NCBI GenBank assembly: GCA_024635625.1 | Contig: JAGXIQ010000025.1 | Coordinates: forward strand, 1-64,000 | Source: Loktanella sp. | Lineage (GTDB): Bacteria; Pseudomonadota; Alphaproteobacteria; Rhodobacterales; Rhodobacteraceae | Direction: 5' to 3' | DNA length: 64,000 nt | Program-made: the position numbers and the translations under genes | Notes under the pieces: generated by a model | The model's input: only the letters and a program-made list of their open reading frames with translations | Database searches by the model: none | What the model was told of the DNA's origin: nothing | Shown here: in pieces, positions 35,030 to 45,257 of the stretch | Position numbering within the stretch: position 1 is the first letter of the stretch | Layout: every line of letters starts with the position of its first letter

Positions 35030-35047
35030 GTCTGTTTGGGGCGAAGC

Positions 35048-36343
35048 TTACAGGTTGGGATAGATCGGGAAGGTGTCGCACAGCGCCTCAACCTCGGCGC
35101 GGACACGGGCTTCGACCTCGGCGTTGCCGTCTTCACCGTTTTCGGCCAAGCCATCGACGACTTCGACGATCCAGCGACCGATCTGGCGGAATTCAGTCTC
35201 TGTAAATCCGCGAGTCGTGCCTGCAGGAGAGCCAAGGCGCACGCCAGACGTTATAGTGGGCTTTTCCGGATCGAAAGGAATGCCATTCTTGTTGCAGGTG
35301 ATGTGCGCGCGGCCCAAGGCGGATTCTGTCGCATTGCCTTTAACGTGCTTGGGCCGCAGATCGACCAGCATCAGGTGGGTGTCTGTTCCGCCGGTCACAA
35401 TGTCCAAGCCACCTTTCATCAGTTCGTCAGCCAGTGCTTGCGCGTTCGCTATGACCTGCTTTTGGTAGGATTTGAATTCGGGGCGCAGCGCCTCGCCGAA
35501 GGCCACAGCCTTGGCGGCGATGACATGCATCAGTGGGCCACCCTGAATGCCCGGGAAAATGGCCGAGTTCACCTTTTTAGCGATGCCTTCGTCGTTTGTC
35601 AGGATCATGCCACCGCGAGGGCCACGCAGTGTTTTATGCGTCGTCGTTGTGGCGATATGGGCGTGCGGGAAGGGCGAAGGATAAAGGCCTGCGGCCACGA
35701 GGCCAGCAAAGTGGGCCATGTCGACCAGAAGATAGGCGCCAACGCTGTCAGCGATGCTGCGCATCTTTTCGAAGTCGATGATGCGAGGGATAGCGGAACC
35801 ACCGGCGATGATCATCTTTGGCTGATGTTCTGCCGCCAATTCGGCAACCTGATCGTAGTCGAGTTCAAGATCCTGTTCGCGCACGCCATACTGGATCGCG
35901 TTGAACCACTTGCCGGACTGGTTTGGGCGTGCACCGTGTGTCAGGTGACCACCGGCGTCGAGCGACATGCCAAGGATCGTGTCGCCGGGTGACAGCAGCG
36001 CCTGAAACACGCCTTGGTTGGCCTGAGAACCGGAGTTCGGCTGCACGTTCACGAAGCCGCAGCCGAAAAGCTGCTTGGCGCGGTCGATGGCCAAATTCTC
36101 TGCCACGTCGACATGCTCGCAGCCACCGTAGTAGCGGCGGCCCGGATAGCCTTCGGCGTATTTGTTCGTCATGACGCCACCCTGCGCTTCCATGACTGCG
36201 GCAGAGACGATGTTTTCTGATGCGATTAGTTCAATCTCTTTGCGCTGGCGGCCGAGTTCGGCGGTCATTGCTGCGGAGATTTCGGGATCGCGGGTGGCGA
36301 GTGTTTCCGTGAAGAAGCCGTCGTCGCGGGTAGAGGCATTCAT
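35048..36343 (-). CDS. glyA: Serine hydroxymethyltransferase
   Basis: PLP enzyme converting serine and tetrahydrofolate to glycine and 5,10-methylene-tetrahydrofolate. It is 431 residues, full length. The PLP lysine is in [23 protein letters not shown] near the N-terminus and [12 protein letters not shown] are family hallmarks. It is divergent from the NAD kinase gene and followed by a terminator. Confidence 0.97.
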   Translation of the reverse strand: MNASTRDDGFFTETLATRDPEISAAMTAELGRQRKEIELIASENIVSAAVMEAQGGVMTNKYAEGYPGRRYYGGCEHVDVAENLAIDRAKQLFGCGFVNVQPNSGSQANQGVFQALLSPGDTILGMSLDAGGHLTHGARPNQSGKWFNAIQYGVREQDLELDYDQVAELAAEHQPKMIIAGGSAIPRIIDFEKMRSIADSVGAYLLVDMAHFAGLVAAGLYPSPFPHAHIATTTTHKTLRGPRGGMILTNDEGIAKKVNSAIFPGIQGGPLMHVIAAKAVAFGEALRPEFKSYQKQVIANAQALADELMKGGLDIVTGGTDTHLMLVDLRPKHVKGNATESALGRAHITCNKNGIPFDPEKPTITSGVRLGSPAGTTRGFTETEFRQIGRWIVEVVDGLAENGEDGNAEVEARVRAEVEALCDTFPIYPNL

Positions 36344-36525
36344 AGCGTGTCCTTTGCGGAGGATGACGTGGGTTGGGGCCCTTCTACGCGAAATGGCGCG
36401 AGGTCAAAAGCGACAAAACGACCCTTTTATGGGGGCGAGCGGTGGCGAAGGGTGCCGATGGTGCGCTTGCGTTTCGGATGCGAACCGTGGACAAATCCCA
36501 GCAACGTCCAAAGGATACGCCCTAT

Positions 36526-37290
36526 ATGCCCCGTTTGCGGATTGCTTTTCTGGCCAGCCATGCCCCCAGCGCAGAGGAGGCACTGGCAGAACTGTCAGCG
36601 CGACACGGTAATGTGCCGCCAGAAGACGCGCAATTTATCGTGGCTTTGGGCGGCGACGGTTTCATGTTGCAGACCTTGCATGCGACTGAACGGCTGGACG
36701 CGCCCGTCTATGGTATGAACCGCGGCACAGTCGGATTTCTGATGAATGAATATGATGCCGAGGGGCTGGTCCAGCGTCTGCAGGCTGCCGAGGAAGAAAT
36801 CATCAATCCACTAAGCATGACCGCCTTGGCCGCCGACGGATCAATGCATTCAGCCCTTGCAATCAACGAGGTATCTTTGTTGCGGGCGGGACCGCAGGCG
36901 GCGAAACTGCGGATTACTGTGGATGGCAAATTGCGGATGCCGGAATTGGTTTGTGATGGCGCATTGGTCTGCACGCCTGCTGGATCGACGGCCTATAACT
37001 ACAGCGCACACGGGCCGATCTTGCCGATCGGGTCAGACGTTTTGGCACTGACGGCAATGGCGGCGTTCCGACCCCGGCGCTGGCGTGGGGCTTTGCTGCC
37101 GAAAAAGGCTGTTGTGAGGATTGACGTATTGAACCCAGAAAAGCGGCCAGTGATGGCTGATGCGGATGGCAAGGCGGTACGCAATGTTGTAAGTGTGGAG
37201 GTACGCTCTGACCCGAGTATCCGGCACCGTATCTTGTTCGATCCCGGTCACGGATTGGAAGAGCGACTTTTCCAAGAACAATTTACGTAA
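36526..37290 (+). CDS. nadK: NAD kinase
   Basis: ATP-NAD kinase, 254 residues, the usual alphaproteobacterial length. The GGDG motif is in [13 protein letters not shown] in AINEVSLLR, and the substrate loop is [17 protein letters not shown]. The start is ATG 36526 ([11 protein letters not shown]); the frame is open upstream but shows no family similarity there. Makes NADP from NAD. Confidence 0.94.
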   Translation: MPRLRIAFLASHAPSAEEALAELSARHGNVPPEDAQFIVALGGDGFMLQTLHATERLDAPVYGMNRGTVGFLMNEYDAEGLVQRLQAAEEEIINPLSMTALAADGSMHSALAINEVSLLRAGPQAAKLRITVDGKLRMPELVCDGALVCTPAGSTAYNYSAHGPILPIGSDVLALTAMAAFRPRRWRGALLPKKAVVRIDVLNPEKRPVMADADGKAVRNVVSVEVRSDPSIRHRILFDPGHGLEERLFQEQFT

Positions 37291-37406
37291 GCTTTGCGTC
37301 ATCGCGCCTGCCTGATGGAACACATGTTCCGATTCCGTGTTGTTCTGGCAGACGCGAGAGACGGCGATATCCGCCGCCCCTGACGCGACAAACAGGAGAT
37401 TCTCCA

Positions 37407-37589
37407 ATGGGTGAACTGACTGACAAAGTGAAAGCCGCTGGCAACAAAGCTGCTGGTGCCGTCAAAGAAGCTGTCGGCAAAGGTACGGACAACGAGCGTC
37501 TAGAAGCTGAAGGCAAAGTACAGCAAGCGAAGGGCGATGTGCAGGACGTGACTGGTTCTGTCAAAGGCGCACTTGGTAACGATATCTGA
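37407..37589 (+). CDS. CsbD-family stress protein
   Basis: A 60-residue, highly charged helical protein: MGELTDKVKAAGNKAAGAVKEAVG then a repeat-like EAEGKVQQAKGDVQDV. This is the CsbD pattern; members are stress-induced and of unknown molecular function. AGGAG precedes the ATG and a strong terminator follows, so it is probably a single-gene transcript. Confidence 0.9.
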   Translation: MGELTDKVKAAGNKAAGAVKEAVGKGTDNERLEAEGKVQQAKGDVQDVTGSVKGALGNDI

Positions 37590-37615
37590 ATTTAGGCTTA
37601 TCGTTTAAAGCCTTC

Positions 37616-37645
37616 GCCCCGTCTGTTTTGCAGGCGGGGCTTTTT
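37616..37645 (+). terminator. Rho-independent terminator after the CsbD gene
   Basis: GCCCCGTCTG, 5-base loop, CAGGCGGGGC (one mismatch) followed by TTTTT. Confidence 0.85.
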
Positions 37646-37778
37646 CTTGTCGGGGCAATGAGCTTTTGAAAGAGCGTTCCTCGTGCATCCCAATCCTCTA
37701 AAAAGGCCGACATTTGACGCGCGCGCGGTGTGACGTCGTGCTATCTGCCGCGAATGCACACAAGGTTGTCCTTAATCT

Positions 37779-38207
37779 ATGCTCTCTTACCTCTTACTTT
37801 TCAGCTCAGCGCTGATCGCTGCGACGATCTTGCCACTACAATCGGAAGCGGTCCTTGTTGGGCTTTTGGTGCAAGGCGGTCATCCCGTCATGACCTTGCT
37901 TTTCGTCGCGACTGTTGGAAACGTGCTAGGTGCCGTGATTAACTGGTGGCTTGGGCGATCGTTGCTTTTATTCCAAGAAAAGCGGTGGTTTCCAGCGTCG
38001 GAGCAGCAGCTTTCGCGGGCGCGGACCTGGTATCACCGCTATGGGCGATGGTCGCTGTTAGGAAGCTGGTTGCCGATCGTCGGCGATCCGCTGACCGTGG
38101 TGGCGGGCGTTATGAAAGAGCCGATCGTGCCATTCGTTGTGCTGGTCACAATCGCCAAGGCGACGCGGTATTTTGCGCTAACGGCCCTGACGCTGGCGTG
38201 GCTGTGA
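37779..38207 (+). CDS. YqaA-like small membrane protein
   Basis: A 142-residue protein of the DedA/SNARE-associated superfamily, YqaA subgroup: about four helices, with TVGNVLGAVINWWLGR and the loop GRWSLLGSWLPIVGDPLTVVAGVM as family landmarks. Likely an inner-membrane protein; related DedA proteins move lipids or ions. No operon partner. Confidence 0.85.
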   Translation: MLSYLLLFSSALIAATILPLQSEAVLVGLLVQGGHPVMTLLFVATVGNVLGAVINWWLGRSLLLFQEKRWFPASEQQLSRARTWYHRYGRWSLLGSWLPIVGDPLTVVAGVMKEPIVPFVVLVTIAKATRYFALTALTLAWL

Positions 38208-38222
38208 TTGCTTGATAGCTGT

Positions 38223-38247
38223 GCGCCAGCACTGCAGGTGCTGGCGC
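38223..38247. terminator. Hairpin between convergent yqaA-like gene and prpE
   Basis: Perfect 10-bp stem GCGCCAGCAC / GTGCTGGCGC with a TGCAG loop, no T-tract. Probably ends transcription from both sides. Confidence 0.55.
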
Positions 38248-38255
38248 TGGATCAA

Positions 38256-40148
38256 TCAATTGCCGCCATAACCTAACGGTTTCAATGCGGCGCGAATCTC
38301 GTCAAGAATTGCTGGATCGTCGATTGTGGCAGGCATTTTAAAGTCGGCGTTGTCGGCGATGCTGACCATCGTGCGCCGCAGGATTTTGCCAGACCGGGTC
38401 TTGGGCAGGCGGTCCACCACGGCGACCAGCTTGAATGCCGCAACGGGGCCGATTTCTTCGCGGACCATGCGGATGCAGTCCTTTACGATGTCGGCGTCGG
38501 TGCGGCTGGTCCCCTTGTTGGTGCACACGAACCCCATGGGTAGCTGGCCCTTCAGCTCGTCCGTGACACCGATGACGGCGCATTCGGCGACGTCCGGGTG
38601 GTTGGCTAGGATTTCTTCCATCGCACCCGTGGACAGGCGGTGGCCAGCCACGTTGATGACGTCGTCAGTGCGGGCCATGACATAAAGATATCCGTCCTCG
38701 TCCACACGGCCTGCGTCCCCGGTTTCATAATATCCGGGGAAGGTCGTGAGGTAGGCTTTGATAAAGCGGTCTTCTGCGTTCCACAGGGTTGGCAAGGTGC
38801 CGGGGGGCAGTGGCAGCTTGATGGCGATGGCGCCCAGTTCGCCGACTGGCATCTCGTGTCCGCCTTCGTCGAGGATGCGAATATCGTAGCCGGGCATGGC
38901 GACGGTGGGGCTGCCGATTTTGACGGGCAGTTCCTCTATTCCGGTGGGGTTGGCGACCATGGGGTAGCCGGATTCGGTCTGCCACCAGTGATCGTAAATC
39001 GGAACCTTCATCACACGCTGCGCCCAAAGGATCGTGTCCGGGTCGGCGCGTTCACCCGCAAGATAAAGCGCGCGCAAGCTGCTGATATCGTAGTCTTTGA
39101 TCAGTTCTCCGGTGGGGTCGTCGCGTTTGATCGCGCGAAAGGCGGTGGGCGCGGTGAAGAAGCTGCGGACCTTGTGGTCCTGAATGACGCGCCAGAAGGT
39201 ACCCGCGTCGGGGGTGCCGACAGGTTTGCCTTCGAAGACGACAGTCGTGTTGCCCGCGATCAGCGGCCCGTAGCAGATATAGCTGTGCCCCACGACCCAG
39301 CCTACATCGGAGGCGGCCCAGAATACTTCGCCCGGGTTGACGTTATAGACGTTCTTCATCGTCCAGTTCAGCGCGACAAGGTGGCCAGCGGTGGGACGCA
39401 CGACACCTTTGGGCGCGCCGGTCGTGCCAGAGGTATATAGGATATAGGCGGGGTGATCGCCCGCGACAGGGACACAATCGGCTGGTGTGACGCCCTGTTG
39501 AACGGCGTGCCAGTCGTAGTCGAAATCCGGTGTCATCTCTGCCTGCAATTGATCGCGTTGCAGGATGATGGTGAAGTCGACCTTGTGCTTTGCGTGGGCG
39601 ATAGCCCCGTCAATCAGAGGTTTGTAGGCGACGGTACGGTTCGGTTCTAACCCGCAGGACGCGCCGATGATCGCCTTCGGCGTTGCGTCGTCGATGCGAA
39701 CAGCCAACTCGTGGGCAGCAAATCCGCCGAAGACGACAGAGTGGATGGCACCGATGCGTGCACAGGCCAGCATGGCCACGATCGCCTCTGACACCATCGG
39801 CATGTAAATGATGACCCGGTCGCCCTTTGTGATGCCTTTGTCGCGCAAGGCACCAGCAAGGCTTGCCGTAGCGGTCTGCAATTCGGCAAAGGTCATGCGG
39901 CTGACTGTGCCCGTCATCGGGCTGTCATAGATGATAGCAACCTGATCCGCGCGCCCACTGGCCACATGCCGGTCCACGGCATTGTAACAAGTGTTCACTT
40001 GGGCATCCGCAAACCAGCTATATAGTGGGGCCTTGCTGTCGTCGAGCGCGCGGGACGGTGGCTTAATCCAGTCGATCTTGTCTGCTGCCTGCATCCAGAA
40101 TGCCTCTGGGTCTTGCTGCCAGCTTGCGTAAACCTCTGCGTAGCTCAT
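38256..40148 (-). CDS. prpE: Propionyl-CoA synthetase
   Basis: AMP-forming acyl-CoA synthetase of 630 residues. The ATP motif is YTSGTTGAPKGVVR, followed by WWQTESGYP and the C-terminal acylation lysine region KTRSGKILRRTM. The N-terminus (MSYAEVYASWQQDPEAFW) and the short form fit PrpE rather than acetyl-CoA synthetase, which begins differently and is longer. It activates propionate for the methylmalonyl-CoA or methylcitrate route. Monocistronic by context. Confidence 0.88.
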   Translation of the reverse strand: MSYAEVYASWQQDPEAFWMQAADKIDWIKPPSRALDDSKAPLYSWFADAQVNTCYNAVDRHVASGRADQVAIIYDSPMTGTVSRMTFAELQTATASLAGALRDKGITKGDRVIIYMPMVSEAIVAMLACARIGAIHSVVFGGFAAHELAVRIDDATPKAIIGASCGLEPNRTVAYKPLIDGAIAHAKHKVDFTIILQRDQLQAEMTPDFDYDWHAVQQGVTPADCVPVAGDHPAYILYTSGTTGAPKGVVRPTAGHLVALNWTMKNVYNVNPGEVFWAASDVGWVVGHSYICYGPLIAGNTTVVFEGKPVGTPDAGTFWRVIQDHKVRSFFTAPTAFRAIKRDDPTGELIKDYDISSLRALYLAGERADPDTILWAQRVMKVPIYDHWWQTESGYPMVANPTGIEELPVKIGSPTVAMPGYDIRILDEGGHEMPVGELGAIAIKLPLPPGTLPTLWNAEDRFIKAYLTTFPGYYETGDAGRVDEDGYLYVMARTDDVINVAGHRLSTGAMEEILANHPDVAECAVIGVTDELKGQLPMGFVCTNKGTSRTDADIVKDCIRMVREEIGPVAAFKLVAVVDRLPKTRSGKILRRTMVSIADNADFKMPATIDDPAILDEIRAALKPLGYGGN

Positions 40149-40290
40149 CCTTGCGTCCTCCCAAACGTCGTAAGCTAGGGATAGAAGGCTCGGAATTGCC
40201 GGGCAAGGGGCGCGTGCGGAGAACCGCTTTCGGTTGTGAATTTATTGACAGGGCGAGGGGGATTGGCGCGGGATTGGCCCGATGGGCCAT

Positions 40291-40342
40291 CTGGAGGCGC
40301 TGCCTCCGGATCTCCGGGATATTTTTGACGAGAAGAAGAAAT
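40291..40342 (+). repeat. Dispersed hairpin/GATATTTT repeat, copy 3
   Basis: CTGGAGGCGCTGCCTCCGG hairpin followed by TCTCCGGGATATTTTTGACG and AGAAGAAGAA, between prpE and the gene at 40349. Best match to the consensus shared with copies 1 and 2. Confidence 0.65.
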
Positions 40343-40348
40343 TGGGCG

Positions 40349-40732
40349 TCAGCGCGGGTTGCGGCGTAGCCAGAGCCAGCCGCGCAGGCCGGAAATACAG
40401 AGCAGCAGGGCCAGCAGCGGGACAATAACTAGGATTGTGGGATTCAGGACGATGCTGACGGCCAGCACGAGTGCGCTGAGGCCAGTTTCCACTGGCACCA
40501 GCCCCGCGCGGCCACCGCGGATCGCGAAAGCGATGGTGATGATGACGAGGCCCGCCAAGGAAAGGCCGGCAGCACTGCCTGCAAATGTGGCCCCTGATTG
40601 GGAGGCCACCAGCGCGTTCAGCAAGAATGACGCCCCAATCAGTAGAACGGGCAAGCCAGCCATGCGCACCGCCTCTGTCGCAGAGGCACGGTCGGTCACG
40701 TCAATCCAGTATCCAAAACGATTTGTCGCCAT
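40349..40732 (-). CDS. Small membrane protein of unknown function
   Basis: A 127-residue protein with about four helices, starting MATNRFGYWIDVTDRASATEAVRMAGLPV and ending RGWLWLRRNPR. ATG 40732 lies 4 bases after the maeB stop, so it is probably co-transcribed with maeB. No family recognised. Confidence 0.6.
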   Translation of the reverse strand: MATNRFGYWIDVTDRASATEAVRMAGLPVLLIGASFLLNALVASQSGATFAGSAAGLSLAGLVIITIAFAIRGGRAGLVPVETGLSALVLAVSIVLNPTILVIVPLLALLLCISGLRGWLWLRRNPR

Positions 40733-40736
40733 GGGA

Positions 40737-43019
40737 TTATTCGTAATGGGACACAGGCGTGCCGGCAATGGCGGACATGTTCAGCAGGCCCCGCGCTGTA
40801 ATTGACGGCGTCACGATATGCGCCCGGTTACCCATGCCCATCAGGATCGGTCCGACTTCGAGCGCGTTGCCCTTCATTTTCAGAATGTTGCGCACGCCGG
40901 ACGCCGCGTCTGCGTTGGCAAAAACAAGGCAATTCGCCGCGCCATCCAGATGTGCGCCGGGGAAAATCCGGTTGCGCAGGTCGACGTCGAGGGCGCTGTC
41001 GATGTGCATCTCGCCCTCAAAGCTGAAGTCGCGCGGCTCGCTATGAAGGATATCCATTGCGGCGCGCATACGACGACCAGAGTTGCTGTCCATGTTGCCG
41101 AATTGGGAATGCGAACACAGTGCGATCTTGGGTTCGACGCCAAAGCGTCGAATGTGGCGGGCGGCACCAATTACGGTTTCGGCGATCTGTTCCGGCGTGG
41201 GTTCTTCGTGAACCTGCGTGTCAGCAATAAACAGAGAGCCGTCTTCAAGGATCATTAGTGATAGGGCTGCAACCGGGTGAAGTTGAGCATCGCCAAGGAT
41301 TTGTTGGATATAGTTCAAGTGCCACAAGTATTGGCCGAAGGTGCCACAGATCAGGGAATCCGCTTCGCCACGGTGTACCATGACGGCACCGATGGCGGTG
41401 GTGTTTGTGCGCATTATTGCGCGGGCAAGGTCTGGCGTTACACCCTGACGCGCCATGATTTGGTGGTAGGTGCCCCAGTAATCCCTGTATCGGGGATCGT
41501 TTTCGGGGTTCACGATCTTAAAGTCGACATCGGGCCGAATATCCAGACCCGCGCGTTCACAGCGCGCCGCGATGACGTCGGGACGGCCGATCAGGATAGG
41601 CTCTTCGGTCGTTTCCTCCATGATCGCCTGTGCGGCCCGCAGGACGCGCTCATCCTCGCCTTCGGCAAATACGATCCGCCGGGATGCGGTGCGTGCCGCC
41701 TCAAACACCGGACGCATGATAAATGCTGATTTGAAGACAGATGCGTCCAGCTGGCGCTTGTACGCGTCCATGTCTGCGATGGGGCGGGTTGCGACGCCAG
41801 TGTCGCAGGCGGCCTGTGCTACGGCACTGGCGACGACGCCCATCAGACGCGGGTCGAAGGGTTTTGGGATCAGGTATTCAGTGCCAAATGTCAGTTGCTC
41901 GCCTTGATAGGCCGCGGCTGCCTCTGCGCTGGTGGTGGCGCGTGCCATGGCGGCGATGCCTTCGATGCAGGCAATTTTCATCTCGTCGTTGATCGTGGTG
42001 GCACCTGCGTCGAGGGCCCCGCGAAAAATGAAAGGAAAGCACAACACATTGTTGACCTGATTGGGGAAATCAGACCGGCCCGTGGCGATGATAGCGCGCG
42101 GGTTTACGGCCCGGGCGGCGGCGGGATCGATTTCTGGATTCGGGTTGGCCAGCGCAAAAATGATCGGCACGTCCGACATTTTCGCAACCATGTCGGGCGT
42201 CAACACGCCGGGGCCAGAGAGGCCGAGAAAGACGTCGGCGCCGTCGATGACATCCATCAGGCTGCGCGGCTGATCGCCTTGCGCGTATTCTGCCTTTTGT
42301 TCGGTCATGTCGGCTTCGCGGCCCTTGTAGACAAGGCCTTGCAGGTCGCAGAGAAAGACGTTTTCGCGCTTCACACCAAGCTTTAGCAGCATGTTCAGGC
42401 AGGCGATCCCTGCGGCACCGCCGCCCGTGGAAACGACCTTGATTTGGGAAAAATCCTTACCGGCAATACGCAAGGCGTTGGTGATACCTGCGCCGACAAC
42501 AATGGCTGTACCATGTTGATCGTCGTGAAAGACGGGAATGTTCATCCGCTCGCGACATATTCTTTCCACGATGAAGCAATCGGGCGCTTTAATATCTTCA
42601 AGGTTGATCGCGCCAAACGTGGGTTCCAGCGCGCAGACAATTTCAGCCAGTTTCACCGGATCGGGTTCGTTCAGTTCAATGTCGAAACAATCGATATTCG
42701 CGAACTTTTTGAAGAGGACCGCCTTGCCTTCCATCACCGGTTTCGAGGCGAGTGCGCCGATATTGCCAAGGCCCAAAACAGCGGTGCCGTTAGTGACGAC
42801 ACCCACCAGATTACCACGCGTGGTATAGTTGCGCGCGGTTGCGGGATCGCGTTTGATTTCCAAGCAGGCCTCTGCCACACCGGGAGAGTAGGCGCGAGAC
42901 AGGTCGCGGCCATTTGCTAGCGGCTTGGTGGCGCGAATCTCTAGTTTGCCGGGGCGCGGGAATTCATGGTAGTCGAGCGCCGCCTTGCGCAGGCTGTCAG
43001 AAGGTGTGTCATCGGTCAT
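40737..43019 (-). CDS. maeB: NADP-dependent malic enzyme with phosphotransacetylase-like domain
   Basis: Converts malate to pyruvate and CO2 with NADP. It is 760 residues: the malic enzyme part (about 1-425) with [12 protein letters not shown], the [11 protein letters not shown] segment and the NAD(P) site [12 protein letters not shown], and a phosphotransacetylase-like part (about 430-760) with [13 protein letters not shown] and [14 protein letters not shown]. This fusion is the standard MaeB form; the second domain is regulatory in studied members and binds acetyl-CoA. Confidence 0.95.
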   Translation of the reverse strand: MTDDTPSDSLRKAALDYHEFPRPGKLEIRATKPLANGRDLSRAYSPGVAEACLEIKRDPATARNYTTRGNLVGVVTNGTAVLGLGNIGALASKPVMEGKAVLFKKFANIDCFDIELNEPDPVKLAEIVCALEPTFGAINLEDIKAPDCFIVERICRERMNIPVFHDDQHGTAIVVGAGITNALRIAGKDFSQIKVVSTGGGAAGIACLNMLLKLGVKRENVFLCDLQGLVYKGREADMTEQKAEYAQGDQPRSLMDVIDGADVFLGLSGPGVLTPDMVAKMSDVPIIFALANPNPEIDPAAARAVNPRAIIATGRSDFPNQVNNVLCFPFIFRGALDAGATTINDEMKIACIEGIAAMARATTSAEAAAAYQGEQLTFGTEYLIPKPFDPRLMGVVASAVAQAACDTGVATRPIADMDAYKRQLDASVFKSAFIMRPVFEAARTASRRIVFAEGEDERVLRAAQAIMEETTEEPILIGRPDVIAARCERAGLDIRPDVDFKIVNPENDPRYRDYWGTYHQIMARQGVTPDLARAIMRTNTTAIGAVMVHRGEADSLICGTFGQYLWHLNYIQQILGDAQLHPVAALSLMILEDGSLFIADTQVHEEPTPEQIAETVIGAARHIRRFGVEPKIALCSHSQFGNMDSNSGRRMRAAMDILHSEPRDFSFEGEMHIDSALDVDLRNRIFPGAHLDGAANCLVFANADAASGVRNILKMKGNALEVGPILMGMGNRAHIVTPSITARGLLNMSAIAGTPVSHYE

Positions 43020-43508
43020 GGCAGGGCGGTCCTTTGGTGAAACTGGTTCACCCCTAAACCATCCCGGTCGACGCGCCTAGGGCGTGTTATGCGCCCCGGC
43101 ATGACTTTTCCTGCAAAGCATCATTCCTGTTGGATGCTTCCGACTTGGTCAGGTCAGAAACAAGATGCTCGCTGGCTACCACTGACGGGGTTTGCAAGTC
43201 TCTGGTTTGGGCGCTGTCATCTTTTCTTCGGTGGTGACCCGGTCGTCGATGGATGTTTCATTATGACCGACGGGCCTGGGACTTTGAATGGCCTAACCAG
43301 GCGGTCATCCGGCGCCATTCGTGTCGTGTTTTCGAATAATTATCAGGCCTTTTAGCCGTTCCGGGTATTTGCAGCCCGGCGGTGGGTCTGCTGCGTTCAA
43401 ACCGGGAAGGGGCGGCCTGATAGCTGGGACGCATAGCAGTATTTACCAACGAATTATCAATCTCTGTGATGGAAGTTGCACCCTATCCTAAGGACAGAAT
43501 GGATAAGG
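43020..43508. other. Intergenic region of 489 bases without a supported gene
   Basis: Divergent region between maeB and the lysozyme-like gene. An 88-codon open frame at 43089-43355 has no ribosome site and no recognisable family. A 7-bp inverted repeat (AAGCATC/GATGCTT) lies at 43116-43139. No tRNA or known riboswitch was seen. Confidence 0.5.
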
Positions 43509-44291
43509 ATGCTGATCAGACACATTTCACTGGTGCTATTCATATTGGGATTGTTGATCGCGACGCCGGACGAGGCACCTGCGGACGCGCTATCAATGGC
43601 CGGGCGAGGGTCGATCCTGACCGGTCGGGTAGCGATGGTGGAGCTTAACCCAAAGGCCGATGTGTCGGTCGACACGACGGTCGCCAGTCTTTTCAGCGGT
43701 GACAGCGGTCGAAGTTTCTTTGCACCTTATCCGGCGCGGTTTCGTTCGAAGACGGGCGGTGACGAGATGGTGACCGCGGCCATGGCCGCTGGGCCGCTTT
43801 TTATGCAAGGTGGCGCGCCTGCTGAACGGATCAGGCATCTGATCGCTGCGGCAGAGGCGGGGCGTCAAGGCTATGATGCAGTGCAATATGGGGCCTTGCG
43901 AAAACCATCTAAGCGCCCGACGGAAATGACGCTTGCAGAGGTATATGCTTGGATCCAGCAAACACCCAGCCAGCCTCATGCTATTGGGCGTTATCAGTTT
44001 ATTCCATCAACGCTGCGCCGACTTGTCGACATTGTCGGCATCGATACCCGGGCTCGTTTCTCGCCTCAGGTGCAAGACACGCTAGCAGATGTTTTGTTAG
44101 CAGAGGCAGGGTTTGATGAGGTAAGCGCAGGGCGGATCAATCGACAAACCTTCATGAATAATTTGGCGAAGATATGGGCAGGGTTGCCGACATCGAACGG
44201 GCAAAGCCACTACCACGGCTATGCTGGAAACCGCGCCACAATGACTTGGGCGCGGTTCGATGAGGAAATGAGTGCGATCTTTCCCCGGTAG
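43509..44291 (+). CDS. Secreted lysozyme-like muramidase
   Basis: A 260-residue protein with an N-terminal signal or anchor (MLIRHISLVLFILGLLIATP). The C-terminal domain (from about 110) resembles phage-type muramidases: IAAAEAGRQGYDAVQYG with a candidate catalytic Glu, AYAWIQQTP-like spacing, and AIGRYQFIPSTL, the hallmark AxGRYQ motif. ATG 43509 is preferred over TTG 43476. It would cut peptidoglycan in the periplasm; no phage genes are nearby. Confidence 0.75.
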   Translation: MLIRHISLVLFILGLLIATPDEAPADALSMAGRGSILTGRVAMVELNPKADVSVDTTVASLFSGDSGRSFFAPYPARFRSKTGGDEMVTAAMAAGPLFMQGGAPAERIRHLIAAAEAGRQGYDAVQYGALRKPSKRPTEMTLAEVYAWIQQTPSQPHAIGRYQFIPSTLRRLVDIVGIDTRARFSPQVQDTLADVLLAEAGFDEVSAGRINRQTFMNNLAKIWAGLPTSNGQSHYHGYAGNRATMTWARFDEEMSAIFPR

Positions 44292-44300
44292 GGATGCGAC

Positions 44301-44489
44301 CTACGACGTCTGGGACGCTTCGAGTTGGGCCTCCAGGCGGTTTATCATCTCGTCAGCATGGTCGGATGTCATTTGGTCACTGAACGGATGACCGGTTTTT
44401 TCGCAAAGCTCCTGCAAGATGGCGGCCTGTTCGCCGTTCATCATGTGGTGGTCCTCGGTCATGTTGGGGCCTTCTTCTTCCATAGTCAT
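44301..44489 (-). CDS. DUF3072-family small protein A
   Basis: A 62-residue acidic protein. The domain is GEQAAILQELCEKTGHPFSDQMTSDHADEMINRL (about 19-52, landmark only), the DUF3072 pattern. It lies 17 bases downstream of a paralogue on the same strand. The function of DUF3072 is unknown. Confidence 0.8.
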   Translation of the reverse strand: MTMEEEGPNMTEDHHMMNGEQAAILQELCEKTGHPFSDQMTSDHADEMINRLEAQLEASQTS

Positions 44490-44506
44490 TGTCCCTTTCG
44501 ATGGTG

Positions 44507-44719
44507 TCAGAGGTTTTGGTCGGTGTTGAGGCTTTCGGTCAATTCGGCAATGCGCCGCATCGCTTCACCTTCGGTCAAGCTTGCATTGAAAGGTTCACTG
44601 GCCTCTTCACACAGATTGCGTAGCAGGTCCGCCTGATCGCCCGTCATCGGGCGGTCGGCCTCGTTCGGAGCGCGCGGATCTGTGTCATCCGTGGCGGGTG
44701 TGGCGGTTGGTGGGATCAT
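44507..44719 (-). CDS. DUF3072-family small protein B
   Basis: A 70-residue protein whose C-terminal half repeats the DUF3072 pattern, TGDQADLLRNLCEEASEPFN then LTEGEAMRRIAEL. The start is ATG 44719 with AGGAGG seven bases upstream; the N-terminal 24 residues are Pro/Thr/Asp-rich. With the adjacent paralogue it forms a two-gene operon divergent from cdd. Confidence 0.8.
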   Translation of the reverse strand: MIPPTATPATDDTDPRAPNEADRPMTGDQADLLRNLCEEASEPFNASLTEGEAMRRIAELTESLNTDQNL

Positions 44720-44836
44720 CGGTGCCTCCTGATCTGTAAGGGGGCAACGCGGGGTCATGCGGCACGGTTCCCCTGCGCGGGCTTGCATCCCGCGCGGCCC
44801 GCCTTCACTGTTATGCGAAATGCCGGAGAATCCCCC

Positions 44837-45253
44837 ATGCCCCATCCTAATCCCGACACCGCTGACCTGATCGCGGCCGCTACATCCGTGCGTGAAAATG
44901 CACATGCGCCCTATTCGAAATTCAAAGTCGGGGCGGCAATCCGTACGGCGGACGGGTCCGTCTATGTTGGATGTAACGTGGAAAACGTGGCCTATCCGGA
45001 AGGCACTTGCGCCGAGGCTGGCGCAATCGCTGCCATGTGCGCAGCTGGCGCGCGGGACATCGCAGCGGTTGCTGTCATTGCTGACAGCCCGCTACCTGTC
45101 AGCCCGTGTGGCGGATGCCGCCAAAAGCTTGCTGAATTCAGCAAGGGCGACGTCCCAGTCACCCTGACGACGACGGATGGGGCGGTCCAAGAGACGACGG
45201 TGGCGGCATTGTTGCCGGGCGCCTTCGACCAGGACTACATGAGCCGGGTCTGA
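44837..45253 (+). CDS. cdd: Cytidine deaminase
   Basis: Zinc-dependent deaminase of cytidine and deoxycytidine, 138 residues (tetrameric type). The active-site motif is TCAEAGAI with the catalytic Glu, and the zinc cysteines are in SPCGGC. The start is ATG 44837. It is the first gene of cdd-deoA-deoB-add-upp, followed by deoA after 4 bases. Confidence 0.95.
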   Translation: MPHPNPDTADLIAAATSVRENAHAPYSKFKVGAAIRTADGSVYVGCNVENVAYPEGTCAEAGAIAAMCAAGARDIAAVAVIADSPLPVSPCGGCRQKLAEFSKGDVPVTLTTTDGAVQETTVAALLPGAFDQDYMSRV

Positions 45254-45257
45254 GGGG

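Noticed and set aside
43089-43355. 88-codon frame in the maeB upstream gap
   Set aside because: No ribosome site, no recognisable family, and composition unlike neighbouring genes.
43509-44291. Prophage or gene transfer agent remnant
   Set aside because: The lysozyme-like gene has a signal or anchor sequence and no capsid, tail, integrase or holin genes are near.
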